Below are positions 16,720 through 24,701 of a stretch of DNA of 38,065 bases, in pieces (the first letter of the stretch is position 1; every line of letters begins with the position of its first letter). The stretch lies in assembly GCF_003116815.1 (NCBI RefSeq), contig NZ_QDKQ01000006.1, positions 1 through 38,065 of the forward strand, in the 5' to 3' direction. The notes below the pieces were generated by a model. The model searched no databases and had not been told where the DNA came from. It saw nothing but the letters and a program-made list of their open reading frames with translations. The DNA is from Caulobacter endophyticus (lineage in GTDB: Bacteria; Pseudomonadota; Alphaproteobacteria; Caulobacterales; Caulobacteraceae). The translations under genes and the position numbers were made by a program.

Positions 16720-17358
16720 ATGCCGAGCGGTCCCGACATGATGCTGGAAGCCGCCTGCGGACCGGGACCGGTCTGCGGGGTGGACGAGGCCGGCCGCGGG
16801 CCTTGGGCCGGGCCTGTCAGCGCCGCCGCCGTGATCCTCGATCCGGCCCGCGTGCCCAAGGGCCTCAACGACTCCAAGAAGCTCTCGGCCAAGGCCCGCG
16901 CGGCTCTGGAGGACGAGATCAAGGACGTGGCGATCGCCTGGTGCGTCGGGATGGCCAGCGTCGAGGAGATCGCGCAGCTCAACATCCTGCACGCCGCGGG
17001 CCTGGCCATGCGGCGCGCGGTCGAGGGCCTGTCGGTGGCGCCGAGCTTCGCGCTGGTCGACGGCAACTACCGCTTCGTCCTGCCGTGCGAGGTCAAGACC
17101 GTGGTCAAGGGCGACGCCCTGTCGTGCTCGATCGCGGCGGCCTCGATCCTGGCCAAGGAAGCCCGCGACCGCATCATGGTCGAGATGGACAGCGTCTATC
17201 CCGGCTACGGCTTCGCCGGCCACAAGGGCTATCACGCCCCGATCCATCTGGAGGGCCTGCGCAAGCTGGGCCCCTCGCCGATCCACCGCCTGGGCTGGGC
17301 CCCGGTGAAGCTGGCCCTCGCGGGCGCACTCGCCGACGGGCTGGCCGACGAGGCCTGA
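16720..17358 (+). CDS. rnhB: Ribonuclease HII
   Basis: A 212-residue endonuclease that cuts RNA embedded in DNA, including single ribonucleotides, in the cytoplasm. The signature [13 protein letters not shown] gives the first catalytic pair D22/E23. D114 (ALVDGNYRF) and D132 ([15 protein letters not shown]) complete the four acidic residues of the active site. The C-terminal [10 protein letters not shown] is also typical. The start ATG 16720 is preceded by AGGAAGG with a 4-nt spacer. Length and motifs fit standard RnhB. Confidence 0.97.
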   Translation: MPSGPDMMLEAACGPGPVCGVDEAGRGPWAGPVSAAAVILDPARVPKGLNDSKKLSAKARAALEDEIKDVAIAWCVGMASVEEIAQLNILHAAGLAMRRAVEGLSVAPSFALVDGNYRFVLPCEVKTVVKGDALSCSIAAASILAKEARDRIMVEMDSVYPGYGFAGHKGYHAPIHLEGLRKLGPSPIHRLGWAPVKLALAGALADGLADEA

Positions 17359-17360
17359 GA

Positions 17361-17460
17361 GCTTACGTCCGCCAAACCTTCTCCCGCAGGGCCGCACGGC
17401 AGCTTGACAGTTGCGATAGCGCAGCCATGATTTCGCCTGGGGATTGAGTTTGGCGTAAGC
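17361..17460. repeat. Split inverted repeat flanking the C1 peptidase promoter
   Basis: GTTTGGCGTAAGC at 17448-17460 is the reverse complement of GCTTACG (17361-17367) plus CCAAAC (17372-17377); the left copy has 4 extra bases (TCCG) in the middle. The arms bracket the probable promoter at 17404-17431. Confidence 0.55.
17404..17431 (+). promoter_or_regulatory. Candidate promoter of the C1 peptidase gene
   Basis: TTGACA (17404-17409) and CATGAT (17426-17431) are spaced by 16 bp, about 42 bp before the ATG. The -35 box is perfect and the -10 box matches 4 of 6 positions. Confidence 0.45.
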
Positions 17461-17473
17461 GAGCGGGGGCTAC

Positions 17474-18814
17474 ATGCGCAGATTTATCCGGGGCCTGTGT
17501 CTTGCCCTGTTTGCTGCCGGCCTGGCGACAGGCGCGGCGGCCCAGGGCATGGGCCTGGAGTTCCTGGATGCAGGAACCTACAACGGCATACCGATCGCCG
17601 AGCTGCCCTATTCGGGCGACGAGCTTCCGGCTTCGGTCGACCTGAGCATGGGCATGCCAACGCCCGACACCCAAGGCAATCAGCAATCCTGCGTGGGTTG
17701 GGCCGTGGCCTACGGCTTGAAGACCTATGACGAGCGCCAGAAGCGCGGATGGGTGATCCAGGATCCGACCGGGGCGCCTTACCGGAGTCGCATCTTCAGT
17801 CCCGCCTTCATCTACAACCAGATCAACAACGGCAATGATCGCGGGTCGTTCATCACCCACGCGCTCAGCCTCGTGGCGCAGCAGGGTGTGGCCTCGCTGG
17901 CCACCGCCCCCTACAGCGACAACGATTATCGCAGCCAGCCAAGCGCGGCGGCGCGCGGCGAGGCGGGGAATTACAAGATCCTCACCTGGCGCCGGGTCAA
18001 CGCCACCAATCCGGTCGAGGTGAAGTCGCTGCTGGCGGCCGACTTCCCCATCGTGATCGGCGCACTGGTCGATCAGAGCTTCAAGAACCTGCCCGCCGGC
18101 CAGGTCTGGACCAGCAGCGGCGGCGGTCCCGGCGGCGGCCATGCGATGGTCGTGGTCGGCTACGACGACTCCCGGCAGGCCTTCAAGGTGATGAATTCCT
18201 GGGGGCGATCCTGGGGCGACAACGGCTTCGGCTGGATCGGATACGGTCAGTTCGCCGCTGTGGTGCGCGAGGCCTATCAGGTCGTCGGCGCCAAGCCCCC
18301 GTCCGTGACCCCGACGACGACCACGACGCCAACGACGCCCACGCCGACCGTCTTCACCCCGACGCCGCCGACCGTGCCTGCGCAGGGAGCCTCGATCCAG
18401 GTCACCAACGTCACGCACAACATGGCCCTGGGCCCCGGCGTGGCGGGCATGGTGATCAACGGGTTGGTCAGCGTGCCGTCCGGCGTGAAAGGTCAGATGC
18501 AGATCGTGATCACCTTCGCGAACGGGGTGAATCAGCCGGTGCCGGCCGTGATGCCCGGCTTCGCCACTCCCCTTGGTCAGGCGGCCACCGGCACGCAAGC
18601 GGTGACCCTGTACGGCCAGGGCATCTACGGCGCGCCATGGCAGGCGGTCATTCCCTATTGCGCGCTGGGCGTGCCCAAGGGCGTGATGTGCCTTCCGCAG
18701 CCGCCGATGTTCCCCAATCCCATCAGGTCGGACCTCGTGGCGCACACCACCCTGTTCATCGACAAGTTCGGCGCAGCGTCCGGAAACTCGTTCAACTTCT
18801 TTGTCTCGATGTAG
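17474..18814 (+). CDS. Exported papain-like (C1 family) cysteine protease with C-terminal domain
   Basis: A 446-residue protein. A Sec signal peptide (cleavage near AAA-QG) is followed by a C1-type peptidase domain. Q67 and C73 (TQGNQQSCVGWA) stand in for papain Gln19 and Cys25 with the same spacing of six. H223 (GGGHAMVVVGYDD) and N241 (KVMNSWGRSWGDNGFGWI) complete the catalytic site. There is no obvious inhibitory propeptide. Residues 275-302 are a Thr/Pro linker of the kind used between extracellular modules. Residues 305-446 form an unrecognised beta-rich domain. It probably acts in the periplasm or outside the cell. The gene ends 23 bp inside the oppositely oriented regulator gene. Confidence 0.87.
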   Translation: MRRFIRGLCLALFAAGLATGAAAQGMGLEFLDAGTYNGIPIAELPYSGDELPASVDLSMGMPTPDTQGNQQSCVGWAVAYGLKTYDERQKRGWVIQDPTGAPYRSRIFSPAFIYNQINNGNDRGSFITHALSLVAQQGVASLATAPYSDNDYRSQPSAAARGEAGNYKILTWRRVNATNPVEVKSLLAADFPIVIGALVDQSFKNLPAGQVWTSSGGGPGGGHAMVVVGYDDSRQAFKVMNSWGRSWGDNGFGWIGYGQFAAVVREAYQVVGAKPPSVTPTTTTTPTTPTPTVFTPTPPTVPAQGASIQVTNVTHNMALGPGVAGMVINGLVSVPSGVKGQMQIVITFANGVNQPVPAVMPGFATPLGQAATGTQAVTLYGQGIYGAPWQAVIPYCALGVPKGVMCLPQPPMFPNPIRSDLVAHTTLFIDKFGAASGNSFNFFVSM

Positions 18815-19769
18815 GGAGGGCCTTGTCCTGGTCCTCGGCCTCCCAGGCCGCCAGGGCGCCCAGCGGGCGCAGGCGGGCGAACAGGCGCTTGAGGTTGGCG
18901 TGGTTGGCCTGGGCCATGGCGGTCAGGCGGGGCAGGGCGGCCGGCGGCGCCATCGCCACCCAGCCGTCGTCGCGCTGCAGGCAGAAGCCTTCCGTCTCCA
19001 GGCCGTTGAGGTGGCGGCGCACGGTCTCGGGCGGCACGCGCAGCGAGCGGGCCAGGGCCGCCGTGCGGGCGGCGCGGCCGACGCGGGCGGGATCGTCGGC
19101 CCATTCGGGCAGGGCCTGGACCGGCAGGTCCGCGATATTGGCCAGCACCAGCTCCAGCAGCACCCGGCTGGCGACCAGGGCGCCGGTCAGCAGGATCAGG
19201 TCGTTGCAGGCCCGCAGCACATATTCGGACAGCGCCCAGTTCACCGCCCGCAGCGGCGGCTCGCTGTCGGGCGCGGCCGGCGGGGCGGGATCTTCCCCGA
19301 GCGTTCCGATGGCCTTCAGCTCGCGATGGAAGCGGCGGGCGCGCTCATAGCGGCCCAGCATCTGGTCGCGATAGGCCGGGGTGGTCACCGCGGCGTTGGG
19401 CACCACCACGCCCTGCGGGCCGACCACGCACAGCCCGGCCCGGGCCAGCCGGGCCACGCGCCGGCGCACGGTCTCGAACGGCAGGGCCAGCGACTGGGCC
19501 ACGGCGTTGACGCTGACCGGGCGGCGCAGGTCGTCGGGCGTGGATTCGGCTGCGGCGCCGTAGGCCGCCATCAGGGCCGGGTCGCGGGTCACGGGCGCCA
19601 TGTTGGCGTCGAGGGCGGCGGTCAGGATCCAGGCGTCCAGCAGGTCGTGGTCGCCACGGGTGATCTCGATGGTGTCGCGCAGATAGGCCAGGCTGGCGCG
19701 GATCTCTTCGCCGAGACGACGCGCCTGCGATGGGGCGATGGGGCGGGATGTCGCCGTCGGGTCAAGCAT
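18792..19769 (-). CDS. Duplicated helix-turn-helix transcriptional regulator
   Basis: A 325-residue predicted DNA-binding protein made of two similar halves. Each half has a helical segment (HDLLDAWILTAALDANM at 41-57; NDLILLTGALVASRVLLEL at 189-207), then a winged HTH (VNAVAQSLALPFETVRRRVA at 88-107; TAALARSLRVPPETVRRHLN at 236-255), then a helical tail (132-154; 279-304). The PxETVRR recognition-helix motif is shared by both. No known ligand domain is seen, and the binding site and target genes are unknown. One polypeptide could mimic a dimer. It is not clearly in an operon; its 3' end overlaps the C1 peptidase gene by 23 bp. Confidence 0.8.
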   Translation of the reverse strand: MLDPTATSRPIAPSQARRLGEEIRASLAYLRDTIEITRGDHDLLDAWILTAALDANMAPVTRDPALMAAYGAAAESTPDDLRRPVSVNAVAQSLALPFETVRRRVARLARAGLCVVGPQGVVVPNAAVTTPAYRDQMLGRYERARRFHRELKAIGTLGEDPAPPAAPDSEPPLRAVNWALSEYVLRACNDLILLTGALVASRVLLELVLANIADLPVQALPEWADDPARVGRAARTAALARSLRVPPETVRRHLNGLETEGFCLQRDDGWVAMAPPAALPRLTAMAQANHANLKRLFARLRPLGALAAWEAEDQDKALPTSRQRS

Positions 19770-19932
19770 CGGGGAAGCAGAGCAAGCGCCCGGAGCTGGC
19801 GCAAGGCCGACCCTCGCTCAGAATGGGTAGCGAGACGAGTATTTTTTGCCCGACGGCCCCGCTTACAGTCCGCGCCGTCCGATTGCGGGCGCTCTCGGGA
19901 GAGGGCGCGCCGCGACCGTTCGTGATCCAGCT

Positions 19933-19974
19933 GGGGGGCTGGAGGCCGGCGGGGGAGCGGGGGGCGTGCGGGGG
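19933..19974 (+). other. G-run cluster (possible G-quadruplex)
   Basis: Four runs of five or six G (19933-19938, 19951-19955, 19959-19964, 19970-19974) lie in the 239-bp gap between the 60-residue membrane protein gene and the regulator gene. They could fold as a quadruplex on the plus strand. The rest of this gap holds nothing I can name beyond the regulator's upstream region. Confidence 0.4.
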
Positions 19975-20008
19975 CGCGCTTTCCGCTCCTGGGGCCTCGG
20001 ATGCGGAC

Positions 20009-20191
20009 CTAGCGCCGCCGCGCGGCCAGCGCCCAGACGGTCACCACGACCGAGACGCCCAGCGCCGCCGCCCCGATCCAGTCCCAGGCGCCGTCGTCGA
20101 GCAGGGCGGCCACCAGGCCGAACAGGCTGAGCGCCGCCACCACGACCGGGATGCGGAACACCTGCCAGAGCGTCAGATGCGGACGGCTCAT
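20009..20191 (-). CDS. 60-residue membrane protein in the TonB receptor operon
   Basis: A 60-residue protein with two predicted membrane helices (VFRIPVVVAALSLFGLVAAL and WIGAAALGVSVVVTVWALAA) separated by the acidic turn LDDGAWD, ending in three arginines (cytoplasmic side). Its ATG overlaps the stop codon of the PepSY gene (ATGA), so it is translated by coupling. Small two-helix proteins often end TonB-receptor/PepSY operons. A partner or assembly role in iron or heme handling is inference. Confidence 0.75.
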   Translation of the reverse strand: MSRPHLTLWQVFRIPVVVAALSLFGLVAALLDDGAWDWIGAAALGVSVVVTVWALAARRR

Positions 20192-21270
20192 TTCGCGGCC
20201 CCCCGCTTGACGAGCCATAGATAGACGCCCGAGCCCAGGATCACGATGGTGGCCAGGTCGAGCAGCGCCCACAGGATCTTCAGCGGCAGGCCGCCGTAGT
20301 CGCCGAAGTGCAGCGGCTGCGACAGCGACAGGGTCTTCACGTACCAGGGCGTGGGGGCCACGGCCGCCAGCTCGCCGGTCCGGGCGTCGATCAGGGCCGG
20401 CGTCGTCAGGTGCGCCGTCAGCGGCGTGTCGCCGTGGAAGAACACCGCGTAGTGGTGGTCGGTCGAGTAGCTGCTGCCGGGGAAGGCCACGAACTGCAGC
20501 TGCTTGCCCGGCAGGGCCAGCCTGGCGCGCTCGACCGCGGCGGCCAGCGAGCTGCGCTCGTCGCTGGGCGCGGGCTTGTCATAGGCCTGCGTCAGCGCCT
20601 TCAGCGCCGTGTTCTTCCAGTAGCCGATGATCGGCGTGGCCAGGGTGTTGACCACCCCGGTGACGCCCACGACCAGCACCCAGGCCAGGGTCACCGCGCC
20701 CAGCAGGTTGTGGTAGTCGAGCCAGCGCGTGCGGGCGGCCTTGCGGGCCCGCACCGTGCCGAACGGCAGCTTGCGCATGAAGGGGGCGTAGAGGACGACG
20801 CCCGAGACCAGCGCGGCCACGAGCAGCAGGCCCATGGCCCCCAGGAACAGCATCCCCGCCAGGCCCAGGAACATGTCGGTGTGCAGCTGGAGCAGGAACT
20901 CCATCACCGGATGGCCGGCCACGGACGGGGCGGGGTCGCCGCTGGTCTGGTCGATCGGCTGGAAACTGTAGCCAGCCTTGCCCGGCTGGACGGTGGTGAC
21001 GTTCACCACCGGCCGCTCCACGTCGAAGCTCATGAAGGCCGCCACCTCGCCCGGCTTGCGGGAGAGCGCCGTCTCCAGCACCTGGTCGAGACTGAGCCTG
21101 GGGCCGTCCGGGTGGGCCGGCGTCCAGGGCTGGTGCATCACCGCCTCCTCGATCTCGTGGGTGAACACGAGCGGCAGGCCGGTGACGCACAGCATCAGCA
21201 GGAACAGGGTCGAGACCAGGCTCGACCACTTGTGGACCCACGACCAGGCGCGGAGCGTCGACGGCTTCAT
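20188..21270 (-). CDS. PepSY-associated membrane protein
   Basis: A 360-residue inner-membrane protein with the PepSY_TM layout. The first helix is near residues 14-33 (WSSLVSTLFLLMLCVTGLPL). A periplasmic region follows, then two helices in the middle (residues about 140-170 and 190-215, LLGAVTLAWVLVVGVTGVVN). A second periplasmic PepSY-like region (LPGKQLQFVAFPGSSYSTDH) precedes a final helix (LLDLATIVILGSGVYLWLV). Conserved histidines such as WVHKW and YHNLL are of the kind proposed to bind heme or carry electrons in this family. Such proteins often sit beside siderophore receptors and may help reduce or release iron. The start is 7 bp after the receptor stop, and its AGGGA ribosome site overlaps that stop codon. 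Confidence 0.87.
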   Translation of the reverse strand: MKPSTLRAWSWVHKWSSLVSTLFLLMLCVTGLPLVFTHEIEEAVMHQPWTPAHPDGPRLSLDQVLETALSRKPGEVAAFMSFDVERPVVNVTTVQPGKAGYSFQPIDQTSGDPAPSVAGHPVMEFLLQLHTDMFLGLAGMLFLGAMGLLLVAALVSGVVLYAPFMRKLPFGTVRARKAARTRWLDYHNLLGAVTLAWVLVVGVTGVVNTLATPIIGYWKNTALKALTQAYDKPAPSDERSSLAAAVERARLALPGKQLQFVAFPGSSYSTDHHYAVFFHGDTPLTAHLTTPALIDARTGELAAVAPTPWYVKTLSLSQPLHFGDYGGLPLKILWALLDLATIVILGSGVYLWLVKRGAAK

Positions 21271-21277
21271 CGGTTCC

Positions 21278-23443
21278 CTAGAAGTCCGTGGTGACCGACA
21301 GGCGCACGGTGCGCGGCGCGCCCAGCGTCAGGTAGTTGGCGCCCGGATAGCCGCCGACCGCCACCCACTGGTTCTTGTCGGCCAGGTTCTCGACGCGGGC
21401 CCGCAGGGTGACCGGACGACCGCCGGCCTCGAAGTCGTAGCGCGCGCCGATGTCCAGCCGGGTCCACGAGCCCAGCTCCACCGTATTGGCCTCGTTGGCG
21501 GCCTGCGAGCCGGTGTAGACCAGGCGACCATCGAGCGTCAGGCCATCGAGCGCGGGGATGTCGTACTCGACGTTCAGGTTGGCCTGGAACTCCGGCACGC
21601 CAATCGCCGACTTGCCTTCGAGAGCGGCGGTCTGGGCGCGGTTGATCTTGGTGTCCATCCAGGTGGCGCCGCCGATCAGGCGCAGGCCGGGGGTGAGCTC
21701 ACCATAGGCCGTCAGCTCGACGCCCTTGTTCTCCTGCTCGCCGTCGGCGCTGTAGATGCGGGTGGCGGCGTTGAAATACTCGCTGGGCTTGGTGGTACGG
21801 AACACGCTCAGGGCGCCGCCGAACGCGCCGCTGTCGTACTTCACGCCCGCCTCGGCCTGTTCGGCGCGGAACGGCGAGAGGATCTCGTTGCCGTTGGCCA
21901 CGGTGACGCCGTTGACCACGGTGGGCGCGATCTTTCCGGGAACCAGGGCCTCGGCGTAGTTGGCGTAGAGCGAGATCCTGTCGTCGGGCTTGTAGACCAC
22001 GGCCACTGCCGGGGTGGTGGCGTCGCTGTCATAGGCCGCGCCGCCGACGCCGGTGTTGTAGTCGTAGGTGCGGGTCCAGATCTCCTGGTAGCGCACGCCG
22101 ACCGTGACCAGCAGCGTCTCGTCCAGCAACGACAGGGTGTCGGCGATCGCCACGCTGCGGTTCTTGGCCCGCTCGGTGACGTTCGGGTCCGACAGCGAGC
22201 CGCCGATGAAGAAGTCGGCCGCCGGCTTAGCGACCTGCACCGGCGTATAGAGGTTGCTGGCGAAGCCGGCGAAGCTGGAGAACGCGTAGGCGTTGCGCGA
22301 CTTCAGGTCGACCTGGGCGATCGAAGCGACCACGCTGTGGCCCACCGATCCGGTGGCGAACTTGGCGCGCAAGCCCACGTCCGCCGACAGGATGGTGTCC
22401 TCGCGGACGTTGTCGAAGCGATAGGCGCTGATCGTACCGTCCGCCTGGGCGGTCGGGTTGGCCAGGACGTTGTCTTCCTTGCCCTTGCGACCGCCGACGG
22501 CGGCCCAGGCGCTCACCGTGTCGGTCAGGTCGAACTCGCCGCGCGCCGCGCCGAACAGCTGGCGTTCGTCGGTGTAGGTCCAGTCCTGGGCGAAGTTCTT
22601 GTCGGCCGACGGGGCCTTGGGGATGGCGCTGGCCGGGGTGACGGTCGGGCGCGGGGCGTCGATGTGGTGGTCCTGCCAGCCCAGGTCGGCCGAGAAGCGG
22701 GCGCGCTCGCCGCGGCGATCCAGGCCCAGGCCGATCACCTTCAGGTCGCGCTTCTCGCCGTCGACGGCCGTCTCGCCCCCGTGCAGGCCAAGATTCAGGC
22801 GCGCGCCATAGGCGTCGTCCTGGCCAAAGCGACGGGCGACGTCGGCCTTGGCGTAGAGCTGCTCGCCGCCGTCCCACCCGGCGGTGAAGCGGGTCAGGGG
22901 CGCTGAGCCCGCCCGCTTGGGAACCAGGTTGAAGGCGCCGCCGATACCGCTGCCGCCCGGGGCCGCGCCATTGAGGAACGAGTTGGCGCCGCGGAACACG
23001 TCCACGCGCTCGACCAGCTCGGCGGCTACGAACTGCCGGGGCAGCACGCCGTAGAGGCCGTTATAGGTCATGTCGTCGGAGTACACGGGGAAGCCGCGCA
23101 CGACGTACAGCTCCTGGAAGTTGCCGAAGCCCTTGCTGACGCGAACCGTCGGGTCGTTCTGCAGCACGTCGCCGATGCCCAGCGCCTGCTGGTTGCGGAT
23201 CAGCTCCTCGGTGTAGCTGGTCACCGAGAAGGGGGCGTCCATGGTGTCCAGCGCGCCCAGCAGGCCCACGCGAGCGCCCTTGGCGACCTGGCCGCCGGCA
23301 TAGGCGGGCGGCAGGCGCACCTGCGAGCCGGTGACGATCACCTCCTCGACCGCGGTCGGGGCGGCTTCCTGGGCCAGGACGGGGCTCGCCGCCAGGGGCG
23401 CGAGCAGGGCGGTGGTCAGCAGCAGGGACAGGCGGGGCGACAC
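21278..23443 (-). CDS. TonB-dependent siderophore-type receptor
   Basis: A 721-residue outer-membrane receptor. It has a Sec signal peptide (cleavage near VLA-QE), a TonB-box-like VEEVIVTG, and a plug domain with LGIGDVLQNDPTVRV, ELYVVRGFPV and ERVDVFRGANSFL. A long beta-barrel follows and ends in the aromatic signature TVRLSVTTDF. The plug pattern (DAPFSVTSYTEELI, GAAPGGSGIGGAFNL) fits ferric-siderophore receptors rather than vitamin B12 or sugar receptors. The start is GTG at 23443, with GGAG 7 nt upstream. It is the first gene of an operon with the PepSY and 60-residue proteins. I could not find a convincing Fur box upstream. Confidence 0.93.
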   Translation of the reverse strand: MSPRLSLLLTTALLAPLAASPVLAQEAAPTAVEEVIVTGSQVRLPPAYAGGQVAKGARVGLLGALDTMDAPFSVTSYTEELIRNQQALGIGDVLQNDPTVRVSKGFGNFQELYVVRGFPVYSDDMTYNGLYGVLPRQFVAAELVERVDVFRGANSFLNGAAPGGSGIGGAFNLVPKRAGSAPLTRFTAGWDGGEQLYAKADVARRFGQDDAYGARLNLGLHGGETAVDGEKRDLKVIGLGLDRRGERARFSADLGWQDHHIDAPRPTVTPASAIPKAPSADKNFAQDWTYTDERQLFGAARGEFDLTDTVSAWAAVGGRKGKEDNVLANPTAQADGTISAYRFDNVREDTILSADVGLRAKFATGSVGHSVVASIAQVDLKSRNAYAFSSFAGFASNLYTPVQVAKPAADFFIGGSLSDPNVTERAKNRSVAIADTLSLLDETLLVTVGVRYQEIWTRTYDYNTGVGGAAYDSDATTPAVAVVYKPDDRISLYANYAEALVPGKIAPTVVNGVTVANGNEILSPFRAEQAEAGVKYDSGAFGGALSVFRTTKPSEYFNAATRIYSADGEQENKGVELTAYGELTPGLRLIGGATWMDTKINRAQTAALEGKSAIGVPEFQANLNVEYDIPALDGLTLDGRLVYTGSQAANEANTVELGSWTRLDIGARYDFEAGGRPVTLRARVENLADKNQWVAVGGYPGANYLTLGAPRTVRLSVTTDF

Positions 23444-23531
23444 AGGATTTCTCCGACAGGTGAGAATGCGTCGCGATAAAGGGAAAGCGCCAAGGTTACA
23501 ACAACATGACGCTCGATGCGCGAACGATCCG

Positions 23532-23557
23532 GTAACCCGTTGCCGGAGCTCGCGTTT
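23532..23557 (+). promoter_or_regulatory. Candidate ECF-type promoter before the aerolysin-like gene
   Basis: GTAAC (23532-23536) and CGTTT (23553-23557) are separated by 16 bp. This is one mismatch from the GGAAC-N16/17-CGTT pattern of the alphaproteobacterial general stress sigma factor. It lies about 93 bp before the ATG. By-eye prediction only. Confidence 0.3.
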
Positions 23558-23650
23558 CGATTGCGCGCCTACCCATTCTGGGGGCGAAGGACTCGTACAT
23601 CTTCAGGCTGCATGTTGATCTTCGCCGCCTTAGATTGAACGGAGGGGGCG

Positions 23651-24700
23651 ATGCCCACGGAGATCAAGTTTCCCACCAAGCCTTTCTACATCATGTCCAA
23701 GATCAACCGCTCGAACTGGAGCCTGACGATCAACGCGGCGGGGGGCGTGGCCCTGACGCCGCTGGAGGGCAAGATCGAGCAGCTGTGGACGGCCGCGCCC
23801 GACCCGCGCGGCGGCGCCGTGCTGCACCACGTGGCCACCGGCCTGGTGCTGAGCTGCCAGCTGCAGAAGATATTCGGCCAGATCGAGTTCCCCTCCGGTC
23901 CGCTGAAGGCCGTGCAGTTCGACGCCAGCGACGCCCGCCAGCTGTGGCGCGCCGAGGACCTGGGCGACGGGTGGTCGGGGATCAACACGCTGCTGAACTG
24001 GGAGGCCAAGATCAATGTCTACGGCTCGAACGTCCGGGGCGTGATCGGCGTCTATGGCTGGGACGGCGGGGCCGACAACGAGGAGTGGAAGCTGGTCCCC
24101 GAGGCCGGTGAGATCACCGTCGACTCGGTGGAGTACTTCCTGGAAAGGGCCGTCGCGGACCTGCACCTGCCGCCGAGCCACTGCGCGATCACCTCGGTCG
24201 ACAACACCAAGGGCGGGGCGCCGGTGACCAGCACCTATTCCCTGGCCCGCACCGTCACGACCCAGCGCTCGATCAGCAACTCGACCTCCGAGACCACGGG
24301 CCGCAAGTACACCCAGACCTTCGGCGTGAAGGGCGGGGTCGACAAGGTGTTCGAGGTCAGCGCCTCGGCCTCGTTCGAGGAGAGCGAAAGCCAGACGATC
24401 TCGTTCACCGACCAGACGGTGCACACCGAGACCGTCACCGACACCATCTCGACCCAGGTGCAGGTGCCGATCGGCAAGAAGTACGCCTACCACGTGGTCG
24501 TCTATTACGGGAGAGCCGCCGTGCCCTACCGCGCCAACCTGACCTTCACGTCGTCGGCGCCCGGCGGGGCGGTGGTGAAGTTCGTGGTCGACGGGATTTT
24601 CACCGGGGTCAACCAGGTCAACAGCGAGATCGTCGTGCGCGACATCACCGCGCCGCAGAACGGCGAGGCGCCGCTGGTCAAGACCCTGGAACTGGCCTGA
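23651..24700 (+). CDS. Beta-trefoil lectin-like plus aerolysin-like pore-forming protein
   Basis: A 349-residue two-domain protein. Residues about 10-150 look like a ricin-type beta-trefoil: three subdomains each ending in a Q-x-W-type motif (QLW at 44-46, QLW at 97-99, EEW at 144-146), the usual sugar-binding fold. Residues about 155-349 resemble the aerolysin/ETX-MTX2 module. They contain long Ser/Thr-rich strands of alternating polarity, a probable membrane-inserting hairpin near 232-262 (VFEVSASASFEES, TDQTVHTETVTDT), then VQVPIGKKYAYHVVVYYG and RANLTF. This family forms oligomeric beta-barrel pores. No signal peptide is visible, so release by lysis, a non-Sec route or a cytoplasmic role is implied. 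GGAGG lies 5 nt upstream of the ATG. No immunity or export gene is adjacent. Confidence 0.75.
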   Translation: MPTEIKFPTKPFYIMSKINRSNWSLTINAAGGVALTPLEGKIEQLWTAAPDPRGGAVLHHVATGLVLSCQLQKIFGQIEFPSGPLKAVQFDASDARQLWRAEDLGDGWSGINTLLNWEAKINVYGSNVRGVIGVYGWDGGADNEEWKLVPEAGEITVDSVEYFLERAVADLHLPPSHCAITSVDNTKGGAPVTSTYSLARTVTTQRSISNSTSETTGRKYTQTFGVKGGVDKVFEVSASASFEESESQTISFTDQTVHTETVTDTISTQVQVPIGKKYAYHVVVYYGRAAVPYRANLTFTSSAPGGAVVKFVVDGIFTGVNQVNSEIVVRDITAPQNGEAPLVKTLELA

Positions 24701-24701
24701 G

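Noticed and set aside
23455..23485. Possible Fur box upstream of the TonB receptor (GAGAATGCGTCGCGATAA region)
   Set aside because: Too few matches to the GATAATGATAATCATTATC consensus; iron control of the operon is plausible from function but not shown by a site.
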